In this document: positions 34,015 through 42,845 of the stretch, one piece after another
How the letters are laid out: every line of letters begins with the position of its first letter
Numbering within the stretch: the stretch's first letter is position 1
The notes under the pieces: generated by a model
Told to the model about the DNA's origin: nothing
What the model saw: the letters and a program-made list of their open reading frames with translations, nothing else
The model's database searches: none
Assembly: GCF_903181435.1 (NCBI RefSeq)
Contig: NZ_CAEUHO010000001.1
Location: 868,001 to 932,000, forward strand
Direction of reading: 5' to 3'
DNA length: 64,000 bases
Source of the DNA: Bacteroides acidifaciens
GTDB taxonomy: Bacteria; Bacteroidota; Bacteroidia; Bacteroidales; Bacteroidaceae
Translations under genes and position numbers: made by a program

Positions 34015-35898
34015 ATGAGTAAAAGTTGGTTGGTGCTTGTCGCAGGTTTGTTATTCTTCAGTTGCGGCAAGCGAAATCCCGAAAAAGAAACAGAACCTCT
34101 TCCGCGGACGCAGAAAGAAAGAGTCAAGTGGTTTGAGGAAGCACGTCTCGGCATAATGATTCATTGGTCGTTGTGCACTCCGGCGTCGGGTCGTTTTTAT
34201 GGTGAGAAAGTCCGTAACTCGGAATATGCCGAATGGATACGCTGCCATAATAAGGTACAGAAGTCCGACTGGGACCAAATGGCTAAACGCATGCCGATTT
34301 CCGAGAAGGAGATAGAAGACTGGGTGATTGCGACGAAAGAGGGGGGATTCAAATATCTCACTTTTGTGACGAAGCATCATGATGGGGTTGCTTTTTGGAA
34401 CTCGAAAGTCAGTGACTATACATACGGGAAGCTGTCGGGAACCAATTTCGACGTATTGAAATGCTTGAAAGAGAAATGCGAGAAACATGGTATTGTTCTT
34501 TGTGCTTATTATTCCCACTGGTTGGACTGGGGACATCCGAACGGACGTAATAACGACTGGGACTATGTGGACGAGCAGAAGCCCGGTTTTGACCGTGTTG
34601 CGGCAGGGCGCGGAGACGTACAGGCTCCTTTCCGCCAATTGCCGACAGAGGAAGAGTATGATAAATACTGGCGTGAAAAGGCAATGCCGCAGGTAGCCGA
34701 ACTGATAAAAGACTATGGTGTGAAACTGTTCTGGTTCGACTGTTGGCGCGAAGACCCTGTTGCCGAAGGGCAAATGACGGAAAAACAGATGCGCGATATG
34801 CTTGCCATGGTGCGCGAACTTGACCCTACCGTATTGGTAAATACCCGCTTGGGAATTCATGAAGTGGGAGATAACGGTGTTGACTTTCAGACGATGGGCG
34901 ACAATGAGTTTCCGGCCCAACCGCTCGGACATACCTGGGAGACGGCGGCGACTTTCAATCATACTTGGGGGTACAACCGTGATGACCAGAACTGGCGTTC
35001 TACTACCTACTTTGTCCGCGAAATCGTAAAGGGTATCTATAAAGGCGGCAATGTGATGCTGAATATCGGCCCTCGTGCCGATGGTTCCATCCCGCCCGAA
35101 ATCAAGACCCGTATCTCTGAAATAGGCAAGATGATACATCAGAATAAGGTTGGTTTCCACGGCACTTATCCTTCTCCTTTTGCTGAGGACTCACAGGACT
35201 GGGGGCTTATCACGCAGCGTACCGGGGATGGTAAGACGAAAGTGTACCTGCATGTTTTTGAATGGCCTTCGGACGGCATTATCCGTGTCAACGGGCTGAA
35301 GAATAAGGTGTTGGCAGCACGCATCCCTTCTTTGAATAATAAAAATGTGGAATTTGTGCAGAAAGGCTTACTTTTGCATGTACAAGGACCGATAAGCGAG
35401 CCGGTATCTTATGACTCGGTCATCGAACTGGAAGTGGAAGGCGAATTGCAGGCTGAGAACGGTTTCTGTGGCGAAATCAACTTCGGTGGTATTGCGATGG
35501 AACAGGCGAAAGCATCTCTGGCGGGCGGACTGGAACGTGCGAAAGGAGTGGATGTCACCGGAGTGGGGTATATATCTCCTACCAGTATCCGCGGATGGAA
35601 GTCGGCAGATGACGCTGCTTCCTGGAAAGTGTATATCCCTGAAGCAGGGGAGAGGGAACTAGCAATCTGTTATTCCTGTGATTCGGCGTCCGCCGGACAG
35701 CCTTATCAGGTGGAAGTGGAAGGAGTGGATTCCATCAAGGCTGTGACCCTGGCAGGACCTAAGGGATTCGGAGAGTTCTACACCCGCCATTTGGGTAAGG
35801 TTAAATTCCCGGAAGCCGGGATATATACTGTGAAGGTTCGTCCTGCCGATACTCCGAAGAAGGAATTGTTCGGATTGAACTGGCTGTTTATTGAATGA
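34015..35898 (+). CDS. GH29 alpha-L-fucosidase lipoprotein
   Basis: 627 residues, lipobox FFSC with Cys17, so anchored in a membrane. GH29 landmarks: RVKWFEEARLGIMIHWSL, VTKHHDGVAFWNS, LCAYYSHWLDWG and the nucleophile segment VKLFWFDCW with Asp242. The C-terminal half resembles that of the GH29 at 5.4 kb (VYLHVFEWPSDG compared with YLHVFDWPEDG), so these two are closer to each other than to the F5/8-bearing GH29. First gene of a rightward two-gene operon facing away from SusC, with its own copy of the shared promoter motif. Confidence 0.92.
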   Translation: MSKSWLVLVAGLLFFSCGKRNPEKETEPLPRTQKERVKWFEEARLGIMIHWSLCTPASGRFYGEKVRNSEYAEWIRCHNKVQKSDWDQMAKRMPISEKEIEDWVIATKEGGFKYLTFVTKHHDGVAFWNSKVSDYTYGKLSGTNFDVLKCLKEKCEKHGIVLCAYYSHWLDWGHPNGRNNDWDYVDEQKPGFDRVAAGRGDVQAPFRQLPTEEEYDKYWREKAMPQVAELIKDYGVKLFWFDCWREDPVAEGQMTEKQMRDMLAMVRELDPTVLVNTRLGIHEVGDNGVDFQTMGDNEFPAQPLGHTWETAATFNHTWGYNRDDQNWRSTTYFVREIVKGIYKGGNVMLNIGPRADGSIPPEIKTRISEIGKMIHQNKVGFHGTYPSPFAEDSQDWGLITQRTGDGKTKVYLHVFEWPSDGIIRVNGLKNKVLAARIPSLNNKNVEFVQKGLLLHVQGPISEPVSYDSVIELEVEGELQAENGFCGEINFGGIAMEQAKASLAGGLERAKGVDVTGVGYISPTSIRGWKSADDAASWKVYIPEAGERELAICYSCDSASAGQPYQVEVEGVDSIKAVTLAGPKGFGEFYTRHLGKVKFPEAGIYTVKVRPADTPKKELFGLNWLFIE

Positions 35899-35917
35899 AA
35901 TTTTAAATCGGTTAAAT

Positions 35918-38287
35918 ATGAAAAATAAAAGAATTTTTTGCCTGTCGTTTTTATTGCTGATAGGCGTTGTGGTAGCCTTTGCACAGTCGGACAAGGAAAA
36001 GGCTGTTCTTAAATTGCGCAATTATTATGCTCAGAATTACAATACGTATCCTGTCCGCAATAAGATAAATAAGGCGGATACTTACTTGAAACAGTTGAAT
36101 GAAGAAGGGCAGTTTGAAGACCTGATAGCTTATGAGAAAGAGATTCATGATAAGAAATGGCTGGATAGGGTGTCTTTCCAGGACCAACAGAACATGGGGC
36201 TGTTTCTTGCCGATGCGACAGAACGCTTGTGGGTGATTGCCAACAACTTCAAAAGGAAAAAAGTGGAAGATGTACCGGAGAAGTTTTGGAGAGCCGTATT
36301 GAGATATGGTGACATTGAAACCCGCCGTCAACCGAACGACCGCTTTCACGCTTCTTGTTTCGCTATTCCCAAAGCTGCCTGCGGTGTCTATTTCTCTCTG
36401 TTCAAACAGATGGATATGCCGGGTGATACGCTTTCTCTACGCACCTCTGCCTGCGAAATGCTGAAGAAACTGGCTTTTCAATCGTGGACACAGCCCATGC
36501 GTAATGATGATACGGAAAAGAACATTGTAAGTGTGGAGAGATTCCGCCATCATGTATCGTGGGTGGGCGGAAATGCATTGGCTTATCGCCCGTTGCTGGA
36601 GACGGCTGCTATGCTGGATTCCATTCCGATGGTGGATGTAGTGGCGGCAGTGGCGAAAGGTAGTTTGAGCAGTGTGTCGCAGCCTACTTATGAGGAAGCT
36701 TTCTGGAATGAGGGTTTCACTGCCGATGGAGCCGGTTGGGGGCATGGTATGCAGTGCCTCGTGTGGGGCTATCCGATTCACGGAGCGCAGAGCGCACAGA
36801 ATTTATTATGGATGCTCCGTGGAACTCCCTGGGCGGAAACGCTGACCCGTGATAATGTGGACGCATTGCTTAATTTCTATCGTGGCAGCACGTTCTACTA
36901 TTACAAGGGCTTTATCCCCCCTTGCCTGGACCGTTATTCAATGGTATATTATGAAGGAAAGCCGGCTCATATTCCTTATCATCAGATGATGAAGGCTTCA
37001 GTAGAGCGTTGGCCGAAATCTTTCACGGAGGATGAAGTCCGCGAATTGAAACAGCTTATCACGGAAGTGGAAAAAGACAATATCCGTATGGATGGTTATC
37101 CGGGAGGACATTATAATGGTACGCGCTGGTTTTATAATAACGATGACTTGATTAAGCGTAATGCTGATTATTACATGATGGTGAATATGGCTTCCAACCG
37201 TTGTGACGGTTTAGAAAGTGCCAATAACTTTGCGGACGAATATAATATCTATACGAACGACGGGCTTACTTATTTCCAACGTAACGGGGATGAATACCGG
37301 AAAGTGATTGGAGCTATGGACTTGACAGCGTTGCCCGGAATCACTGCCCGGGAAGGTCAGGAAAGGCTGAAACCGTTCACCAACTGGAGAGGATTTACCA
37401 GTAAGCATAACTTTGCCGGTGGGGCGACTTATGGCGGACAGAATGCGGTAGCAGGCTTTATCTTCGAGAAAGTGGACGCTATGACCAGAGAAAGAAAAGA
37501 TGTGAAAATCATCAATCCGGTGGCTTTCGGTGTAAAAGCGTATAAGTCGTATTTCATGTTGGGCGATTATATGATTGCTCTTGGAGCCGGTGTCACCAAT
37601 TTGGAGCCGGAGCAGGAAGGTACGATACGTACTACTATGGAGCAGACTGTGCACCAGGGAAAAGTAACTTTGTATGATGGGAAGAAACAGCTTGAACCGG
37701 CGTCCGGTGTCAATCCGTTGATTGATAAAGGTAAGTCATTGTGGGTAGTGCAGGAAGGCGGATTCGCTTATATGCCTCTGCCGGAGTATACATCAAAGGC
37801 TTTCTTTTGCTGCGAAACCCGTCCCAATGAATGGTTGAAGAGAAACTTGTCGAACAAGGGTAAAAAGAATCTTCCGGAAACGGCTGACATATTCCGTGTG
37901 TGGGTAGACCACGGTCGGGAAGTCAAGGATGGCACGTATGGTTATGCTGTATATGCAGGCAAAGGACTTCCGGCAAAGAAAAATCCGTTTGCAGTTCTTA
38001 GAAATGACACATTGGTACAGGCTGTCCAGTCCACTGATAAGAAAGTGTTGGAAGCCGTGTTCTATTCAGCGGGCGAAACGCTGAAATGGCAGGGAATCCC
38101 GGTGAAAGTTTCCGCTCCTTGTGTGTTGCTTATCGAGAAAGAGGGAAAAGGCTACAAAATCTCTGTGACAGACCCGACGATGAATACGCAACTCAAGGAA
38201 ATGAAAGTGGAGATAGGAAACACTTCTGCTACGATTGCTTTGCCGACTGGGAAAGATTGCGGAAAGAGTGTGACAAAAGTCGTGTAA
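35918..38287 (+). CDS. Polysaccharide lyase family 8-like protein
   Basis: 789 residues from the ATG at 35918, where a signal peptide starts (RIFCLSFLLLIGVVVAFAQ); a TTG 27 bases earlier gives a longer frame that overlaps the GH29 stop. Alpha/alpha toroid followed by a super-sandwich, as in PL8 (chondroitin AC, hyaluronate and xanthan lyases). His276 and Tyr285 keep the 9-residue spacing of His225/Tyr234 of chondroitin AC lyase, and an upstream Asn219 in VGGNALAYRP may be the third catalytic residue. PL8 enzymes eliminate at uronic acids. The sequence GFTADGAGWGHG differs from the common DGSFIQH, so this is a divergent branch and the substrate is open. Confidence 0.82.
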   Translation: MKNKRIFCLSFLLLIGVVVAFAQSDKEKAVLKLRNYYAQNYNTYPVRNKINKADTYLKQLNEEGQFEDLIAYEKEIHDKKWLDRVSFQDQQNMGLFLADATERLWVIANNFKRKKVEDVPEKFWRAVLRYGDIETRRQPNDRFHASCFAIPKAACGVYFSLFKQMDMPGDTLSLRTSACEMLKKLAFQSWTQPMRNDDTEKNIVSVERFRHHVSWVGGNALAYRPLLETAAMLDSIPMVDVVAAVAKGSLSSVSQPTYEEAFWNEGFTADGAGWGHGMQCLVWGYPIHGAQSAQNLLWMLRGTPWAETLTRDNVDALLNFYRGSTFYYYKGFIPPCLDRYSMVYYEGKPAHIPYHQMMKASVERWPKSFTEDEVRELKQLITEVEKDNIRMDGYPGGHYNGTRWFYNNDDLIKRNADYYMMVNMASNRCDGLESANNFADEYNIYTNDGLTYFQRNGDEYRKVIGAMDLTALPGITAREGQERLKPFTNWRGFTSKHNFAGGATYGGQNAVAGFIFEKVDAMTRERKDVKIINPVAFGVKAYKSYFMLGDYMIALGAGVTNLEPEQEGTIRTTMEQTVHQGKVTLYDGKKQLEPASGVNPLIDKGKSLWVVQEGGFAYMPLPEYTSKAFFCCETRPNEWLKRNLSNKGKKNLPETADIFRVWVDHGREVKDGTYGYAVYAGKGLPAKKNPFAVLRNDTLVQAVQSTDKKVLEAVFYSAGETLKWQGIPVKVSAPCVLLIEKEGKGYKISVTDPTMNTQLKEMKVEIGNTSATIALPTGKDCGKSVTKVV

Positions 38288-38365
38288 TCTGATTTCTAAT
38301 AGAATTGGTTAGACGGACGATAAGTTGGTTTTAAAAAGACCTGTCCGGATTGTTTGGAAATTAAT

Positions 38366-38421
38366 AAGGGTATCAAAAGCTTAGGATTCTGATGGAATCC
38401 GGCTTTTGATACCCTTTTCTT
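38366..38421 (+). terminator. Strong rho-independent terminator of the GH29/PL8 operon
   Basis: AAGGGTATCAAAAGC (38366-38380) and GCTTTTGATACCCTT (38402-38416) are a perfect 15-bp stem, with a smaller GGATTC/GAATCC stem inside, followed by a T-rich tail. The rest of the 324-bp gap up to 38612 shows nothing I can name. Confidence 0.88.
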
Positions 38422-38611
38422 GTCTGTTTATATTTTACATGTCTTCCAATGAATAGCCTTTCTTGTGGTAATTCGTTCAATAGGATTCGCTGCCACAATT
38501 TTCCATATATGACTAGCTATTAATTGAATATAAAAATAATCCAGGTTATTATAACCGTAATTATAATAGGAAAGTGCTTCTTTTATTTGATTTTTCAAGA
38601 TAAATCAGGTG

Positions 38612-39049
38612 CTATTTTAGCAATCGTTTCAAACGTCTCCACAATCTTTCTATCCAACTGACATGGAAAGACTCTTCGTACTGTGCAACTATTTTCTTGC
38701 AATCCCGTAACCGGACGTTTTGTCTTTTCATTGTAGCCTGTATTTCACTTATTTGGGCGATTTTATCTCTTTGCAGCATCAGTTCTTTGTCTTGTTTTCC
38801 AATGATTTCGACATAAATATCACAGATTCTCGTCTTTGCCATACACAGTTCTTCCAGTGTGTCGATGTACTCTGCTGTAATTCCTTTTTTACAATTATCT
38901 ATGAATTCTAGGAAACTTTTTTCGTCGATGGCAGGAGTATCTTCTTCATATGATATGGGAAATCTTTTCATTTCCGCCCAAAGCTGGATGATTGCTTTAT
39001 TATATCCATACTTTACTGCTGCTTCGTTTATGTTTATCCATTTCGACAT
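38612..39049 (-). CDS. Small excisionase/MerR-like DNA-binding protein (unrecognised family)
   Basis: 145 residues from the ATG at 39049 (MSKWININEAAVKYGY); an upstream in-frame start at 39118 would add 23 residues but would reach into the structured leader. Residues about 3-50 look like a winged-helix/excisionase-type reader (NINEAAVKYGYNKAIIQLW, then FPISYEEDTPAIDEKSFLEF). The rest is a long coiled coil (IGKQDKELMLQRDKIAQISE) and a basic C-terminus WIERLWRRLKRLLK that could touch membrane or nucleic acid. Function unknown. The gene is monocistronic, AT-rich, and preceded by about 430 bp of leader with long hairpins. Confidence 0.65.
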   Translation of the reverse strand: MSKWININEAAVKYGYNKAIIQLWAEMKRFPISYEEDTPAIDEKSFLEFIDNCKKGITAEYIDTLEELCMAKTRICDIYVEIIGKQDKELMLQRDKIAQISEIQATMKRQNVRLRDCKKIVAQYEESFHVSWIERLWRRLKRLLK

Positions 39050-39114
39050 GCTGCTTCTTTTTAAGATGTTCCACAATAGTGAGTGATATATATTTTGTTT
39101 ATGTGATACAACGT

Positions 39115-39395
39115 GCATCCAGCCTTTTGTATGTCGGACGGCGGGCGTATGATTTAAGGTTATTATGGGGATTCTAATAACCGACCGGATACAAAAAAGG
39201 CATGGATGCTGTTGAATACCACCATCTCTGAACAGGGCCTAGCAACCTCACTACAAGATGATGATAACAACAGACATCCACGCCAATCGTTTATATATAA
39301 CACATCTTTTACGGATATGTTGATATACAGCCGTTCAGGTGGAGTGTCTGTCGTATCATCTCTCTGTAGTTTAAAAACTTGCTAGGTTTTGTTCA
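39115..39395 (-). ncRNA. Two long imperfect hairpins in the leader of the DNA-binding gene
   Basis: Hairpin A, 39115-39209: GCATCCAGCCTTTTGTAT on the left pairs with the complement of ATACAAAAAAGGCATGGATGC, with GGTTATTA/TAATAACC as an apical stem. Hairpin B, 39229-39395: arms of about 60 nt share TGAACA, CCTAGCAA, ACTACA, GATGATA, ACAGACA and CCAC in order, and the centre (TATATAACACATC / GATATGTTGATATA) also pairs. A minus-strand -7 box lies just upstream. It may be a structured RNA leader, a separate small RNA, or a MITE-like insertion. Confidence 0.5.
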
Positions 39396-39481
39396 AGAGA
39401 GATAATACGTATTTACTCCATTAAGAAATTAAATACCGCCTTCCATTTATTCCATCGCGCCGATGAATGGAAAACGTGCGA

Positions 39482-39489
39482 CAAAGATA
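39482..39489 (-). promoter_or_regulatory. -7 element reading into the structured leader
   Basis: CAAAGATA on the + strand is TATCTTTG on the minus strand. Transcription from here would cross both hairpins and then the gene at 39049-38612. The -33 element is poor. Confidence 0.5.
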
Positions 39490-39567
39490 GATGTTTTTTT
39501 TGAAATGAAGTGGTAATATGGGAATAAATGCAAGAAGTTTAGTATGTAAGGGTAGATATGTGCTATT

Positions 39568-40695
39568 CTACGGTTTTCTTACATCAGAAATAGCATCTTT
39601 ATAATCTTTAGATAAGATTTCATCACACAGGTCTGCTACTTGTCTGATAATTGATAATCCTTTTTTCTTAGGAATACGGATGCTTTCTCCAACTAGTAAC
39701 ATATCTTCAATTGTAGGTTTTCCGTGGTTATTGACGGACGTAGCGTGTTCGCCGTTATATCCGGAACATAAAGTAAGGTCGTAGGCGGGAGCCAAGTGCC
39801 ATTTGTTTCTTTTACAGATGAAACTGAAATTCTTGGCATGGTCGTCCTTGTTGTCTGTCAAGATGTTGAAGACCATACGTCGAAACATTTCGTCTACTTG
39901 AAGAGGGTCTTGCGTGAGGAATCCGGTAAGGTGTAACAGGGTTTTATAATCTAATCTTGGCTGCAGAATAGATTCATTCAAGAGTGCTCCAGCAGTTGCA
40001 ATGTGGATGCGTTCTCCTGCTTCTATATCAAAACGTTTGGTGGCAAAATATTTATCATCCAGCAGCTTGAAGTCAGGTACGTTAATTCCGCACTGGCGTG
40101 CTATCTCATTATATCGGTACTCCATTAGTCCCATATCTTTAGGGTCATAAGTATGCCTGAATTTCACCAACCACGAACCTTCGGTATCATGGAAAAGGCA
40201 TTTCGGACGACAGCCACCTGAGTTGCCACTGTTGAAGTAGAGTATATCTTCGTCTTTATCCGATTTTTCTGACAATACGTCCAATGCCATTTGTTGAAGG
40301 TCATCCAAGTCTGGGAGTGACTTTTCTTCTCCGATGTAAGTTTCGGGGATATAGCATAATGCTCCCATACCCGAACAACCAATGATGCTTAACCGCTGAA
40401 TAGGGGTTAAATCCATATCGTTCACTCCTTGCTTTTTCAATAGGCGATTCAGTAAGTAGCGACCATATCCATCGGGGAGACTGTCCTCGAAGATGCCGAA
40501 ATTACCCCAAAAAGGTTCGGGTTGGGCAATAAATAAATCGGGCTTTAAAGGTAACTCTAGCGGAGAGATGGAGAAGCCGTTTGTCAACCATTCTTTATCA
40601 TATTGGAAGGCGCAAAGACGGTTGTCGGGAGTCATGGTTAACTCTCCCACGGTCTGTTCGTGGTAAGTTACCGTTAGCTTATTTATCAATTTCAT
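39568..40695 (-). CDS. HipA-like serine/threonine kinase toxin
   Basis: 375 residues, full-length HipA fold: N-terminal subdomain (1-110, GELTMTPDNRLCAFQYD, ISPLELPL, FGIFEDSLPDGYGRYLL), then the kinase core. ATP-binding Lys178 in SWLVKFR, catalytic loop DNKDDHAKNFSF with Asp284, and metal-binding Asp306 in APAYDLTL. HipA kinases inactivate glutamyl-tRNA synthetase or other targets and cause growth arrest; the target here is unknown. The gene overlaps the upstream HTH gene by 17 bp in another frame, so the antitoxin is translated first. All catalytic residues look intact. Confidence 0.9.
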   Translation of the reverse strand: MKLINKLTVTYHEQTVGELTMTPDNRLCAFQYDKEWLTNGFSISPLELPLKPDLFIAQPEPFWGNFGIFEDSLPDGYGRYLLNRLLKKQGVNDMDLTPIQRLSIIGCSGMGALCYIPETYIGEEKSLPDLDDLQQMALDVLSEKSDKDEDILYFNSGNSGGCRPKCLFHDTEGSWLVKFRHTYDPKDMGLMEYRYNEIARQCGINVPDFKLLDDKYFATKRFDIEAGERIHIATAGALLNESILQPRLDYKTLLHLTGFLTQDPLQVDEMFRRMVFNILTDNKDDHAKNFSFICKRNKWHLAPAYDLTLCSGYNGEHATSVNNHGKPTIEDMLLVGESIRIPKKKGLSIIRQVADLCDEILSKDYKDAISDVRKP

Positions 40696-41005
40696 TACGC
40701 CCTCTCTTTCTGTTTTTGTTTCGGTTAATAGTATCCAACTCTTCCATAGTGTTATAAAGTGGCTCTGCTAGCAGCCCTTTGATGGCTTTAGAATAGCCTA
40801 ATGCTTTTGTCAGTGCCACGTACGAAGCCAAAGATATGGTATGCTTTTGTTCGAACTTTGCGATTGTTGGCACAGGAACTCCGCTCAATATGGATAAAGC
40901 GTCCCTTGACAGACCTTTTTCTAATCGGCGTTGTTGAAGATTTTGCGCTAATATAGTCAGCAATTCTTCCGGGGTATCTATGTCGAAATTGTAAAGCAAA
41001 GGCAT
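40679..41005 (-). CDS. HipB-like XRE-family antitoxin
   Basis: 108 residues with a classical XRE helix-turn-helix (NLQQRRLEKGLSRDALSILSGVPVPTIAKFEQ) between about residues 22 and 55, and a basic C-terminal tail NKNRKRGRNEIDK. It should bind DNA as a dimer, repress the hip operon, and neutralise HipA. It starts within a repeated sequence (ATATTATTGTATCTG) that overlaps its own start codon, as expected for autoregulation. The unusually long N-terminal part (MPLLYNFDIDTPEEL) is not typical of E. coli HipB. Confidence 0.88.
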   Translation of the reverse strand: MPLLYNFDIDTPEELLTILAQNLQQRRLEKGLSRDALSILSGVPVPTIAKFEQKHTISLASYVALTKALGYSKAIKGLLAEPLYNTMEELDTINRNKNRKRGRNEIDK

Positions 41006-41070
41006 ATTATTGTATCTGTTAATCTCGTTTTATGCTATTATCGAATATTATTGTATCTGATACAAAGATA
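41004..41070 (-). promoter_or_regulatory. Promoter and operator region of the HipB/HipA pair
   Basis: The minus-strand -7 box TATCTTTG is at 41070-41063. ATATTATTGTATCTG occurs at 41004-41018 and again at 41045-41059, 41 bp apart; the upstream copy continues into the palindrome GTATCTGATAC (41053-41063), which abuts the -7 box. One copy overlaps the start codon and the other the promoter, the usual layout for antitoxin autorepression. Confidence 0.6.
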
Positions 41071-41257
41071 CTCTTGCTATTTGGAATTTCAAAATAAATC
41101 AGGTGCTATTTAGCAATTTGCAGGGTATGATATGGGTATAAATGTTTAAACTTAGCAGTTGATTTGGAAAAAGAATAGGAAGATTTAGTAACTTCTTCCT
41201 AATCTATTAATCTTTTCTTCCGTCCTATTAATCAATTCATCTAATTGAATTATCCGG

Positions 41258-41337
41258 TTGCACTTGTGCAAATGGGATGATACACAAGAGTAACTAGGCT
41301 GTTACACTTGTCTGTCCAGGCAGTTACACAAGTGTAA
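41258..41337. repeat. Intergenic palindromes of the TTrCAC-NN-GTGyAA type
   Basis: TTGCACTTGTGCAA (41258-41271) and TTACACAAGTGTAA (41324-41337) are 14-bp palindromes, with further half copies (TACACAAGAGTAA, GTTACACTTGT) between them. They lie in the 510-bp gap between the hip genes and the FucI-like gene. A separate imperfect hairpin AAAAACATCCTATT / AATAGGGTGTTTTT is at 41443-41493. No gene is supported in this gap. Confidence 0.55.
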
Positions 41338-41518
41338 TTTGATGTTTGCTAGTTAAATATGAAGATAGTAGGTGTTTTTAGGGATAATTCGCTGATAATT
41401 AGAATAATATGAAGAAAATGCAGTTTTTCTTCAGAAAAAAGCAAAAACATCCTATTGTTTTTTGTGAACTTATCTTAAAAATAGGGTGTTTTTAGGCTTA
41501 ACTATTTGATTATAAGCT

Positions 41519-41576
41519 CTGCGACATTTTTGTATTTCCCCCTATAATACTTAAGAATAATACAAAAATGTCGCAG
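41519..41576 (-). terminator. 18-bp perfect hairpin after the FucI-like gene
   Basis: CTGCGACATTTTTGTATT (41519-41536) and its exact complement (41559-41576) with a 22-nt loop, beginning 4 bp after the stop codon of the minus-strand gene. No run of T follows, so it may act as a 3'-end stabiliser as much as a terminator. Confidence 0.7.
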
Positions 41577-41580
41577 CATA

Positions 41581-42816
41581 TTATTCGGTTCGTTTGCAGG
41601 CATTTGCCAGGAAGAACTCGTTCAATGCATCTTCATAGTTTCCATGAACCAGAATATGGTGATTGCCCAACGGATTCTTCAGGAAGTATTCAGCCGGAGT
41701 ATTCATGCGGATGCGTACTTGTGTACGGCACATATTGATATAATTCGTATTTTCGGATAATGTTCCCGTAGACAGATAATATTCATCCAGACATTCGCCG
41801 CCGCACTTTATGATAGTCACGTCTCCCGTCGGAAGCAATCCCTGGATGGCAATTCCTTTTTCCGTTTCGAAATGATTACGGATAATATACCTTTCCGTTT
41901 GTTTGAGCCCGATGGTACAGTGGGCTAATATAAGTTCGTTGGTACGTGCATTAATCATGGAAGGGTTTGCCATGAATCCGTCTTTTCCGGTCAGTGACTT
42001 CACGGCGAGCAGGGTGAATATGGATTGAAGGTCACCTTCGCAGCCCGCCATTATTCCGTCGTCGTTCAGCAAGGACAATGCCAGACAGCCGGTAGTGTCG
42101 ATTTGCTCAATCAGTTTGAAGCAGCTCAATGTCAGTGCTTCCAGTTTCTCTTCCTCGCATACCTTCTTGATAGCCCGGTATAGTCGCATCGCTTTGATGA
42201 TATCTTCGGGAGTTCCCTCGCGGCAGGCAAGAGCTTGCGAGGCGACTGCCGCGCAGGAAGCACCTACCTGTTCATCCGTGATTTGTTGAAAATGTTCATA
42301 AATCCGTTCCAACGGAATATCTATGTATTCGATACCCCAACGGCGTTTTGCCAGCAGATAGTCAACATTACTGGCAACCAGCCAGGATGAAGGAGTTCCG
42401 ATGACTCCGATACGTTTGCCGAATAGGGAACGCTGTGCTTGGAAATTATTATAAAGTGTATGTACACGCTGTATAATGGACGGCAATTCACCGTGAAGGA
42501 TTTCACTTTTCATTCCCCTTCCGCGAAGCCATGTAGATATCTCCAGGGCGGCTGCAAGTGAGTTCTGCATACCGTCCGCCAGTAAAATGGCAGGGCGGGG
42601 AAGGCGTTCGAAATGTTGGATGACCAGTCTTTCTACTCCGCCGGTAGCTATAAAAATAATCTTGAAATCATCACTCGTCAGCTTGTCCATATCCTGATAA
42701 TCGACAAACTGGACGGTATAATATTTTTCGAGTTCGCTTAAAATCGCTTCATGCGAACTGCGCAGCGTGGTTTGTTTATGAAGTAGTGACGCGAATGAGA
42801 TAAGGTGTATGGTCAT
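41581..42816 (-). CDS. L-fucose/L-arabinose isomerase-like (FucI/AraA fold) protein
   Basis: 411 residues. Sequence features recall the FucI/AraA C-terminal domain family: IFIATGGVERLVIQHFERLPRP, RIGVIGTPSSWLVASNVDY, EALTLSCFKLI, CLALSLLNDDGIMAGCEGDLQS, MANPSMINARTNELILAHCT and GEAL-free C-terminal HHILVHGNYEDALNEF. The conserved E-G-D and N/H positions of that superfamily are present in the GCEGD and LAHC segments. Bona fide FucI is about 590 residues, so this is the short type whose substrate is not settled. Cytoplasmic; it has its own promoter and strong 3' hairpin. Its closeness to fucosidase genes is suggestive only. Confidence 0.7.
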   Translation of the reverse strand: MTIHLISFASLLHKQTTLRSSHEAILSELEKYYTVQFVDYQDMDKLTSDDFKIIFIATGGVERLVIQHFERLPRPAILLADGMQNSLAAALEISTWLRGRGMKSEILHGELPSIIQRVHTLYNNFQAQRSLFGKRIGVIGTPSSWLVASNVDYLLAKRRWGIEYIDIPLERIYEHFQQITDEQVGASCAAVASQALACREGTPEDIIKAMRLYRAIKKVCEEEKLEALTLSCFKLIEQIDTTGCLALSLLNDDGIMAGCEGDLQSIFTLLAVKSLTGKDGFMANPSMINARTNELILAHCTIGLKQTERYIIRNHFETEKGIAIQGLLPTGDVTIIKCGGECLDEYYLSTGTLSENTNYINMCRTQVRIRMNTPAEYFLKNPLGNHHILVHGNYEDALNEFFLANACKRTE

Positions 42817-42845
42817 TATGATATTGTTTTAAGTTTTCTGTGTTA

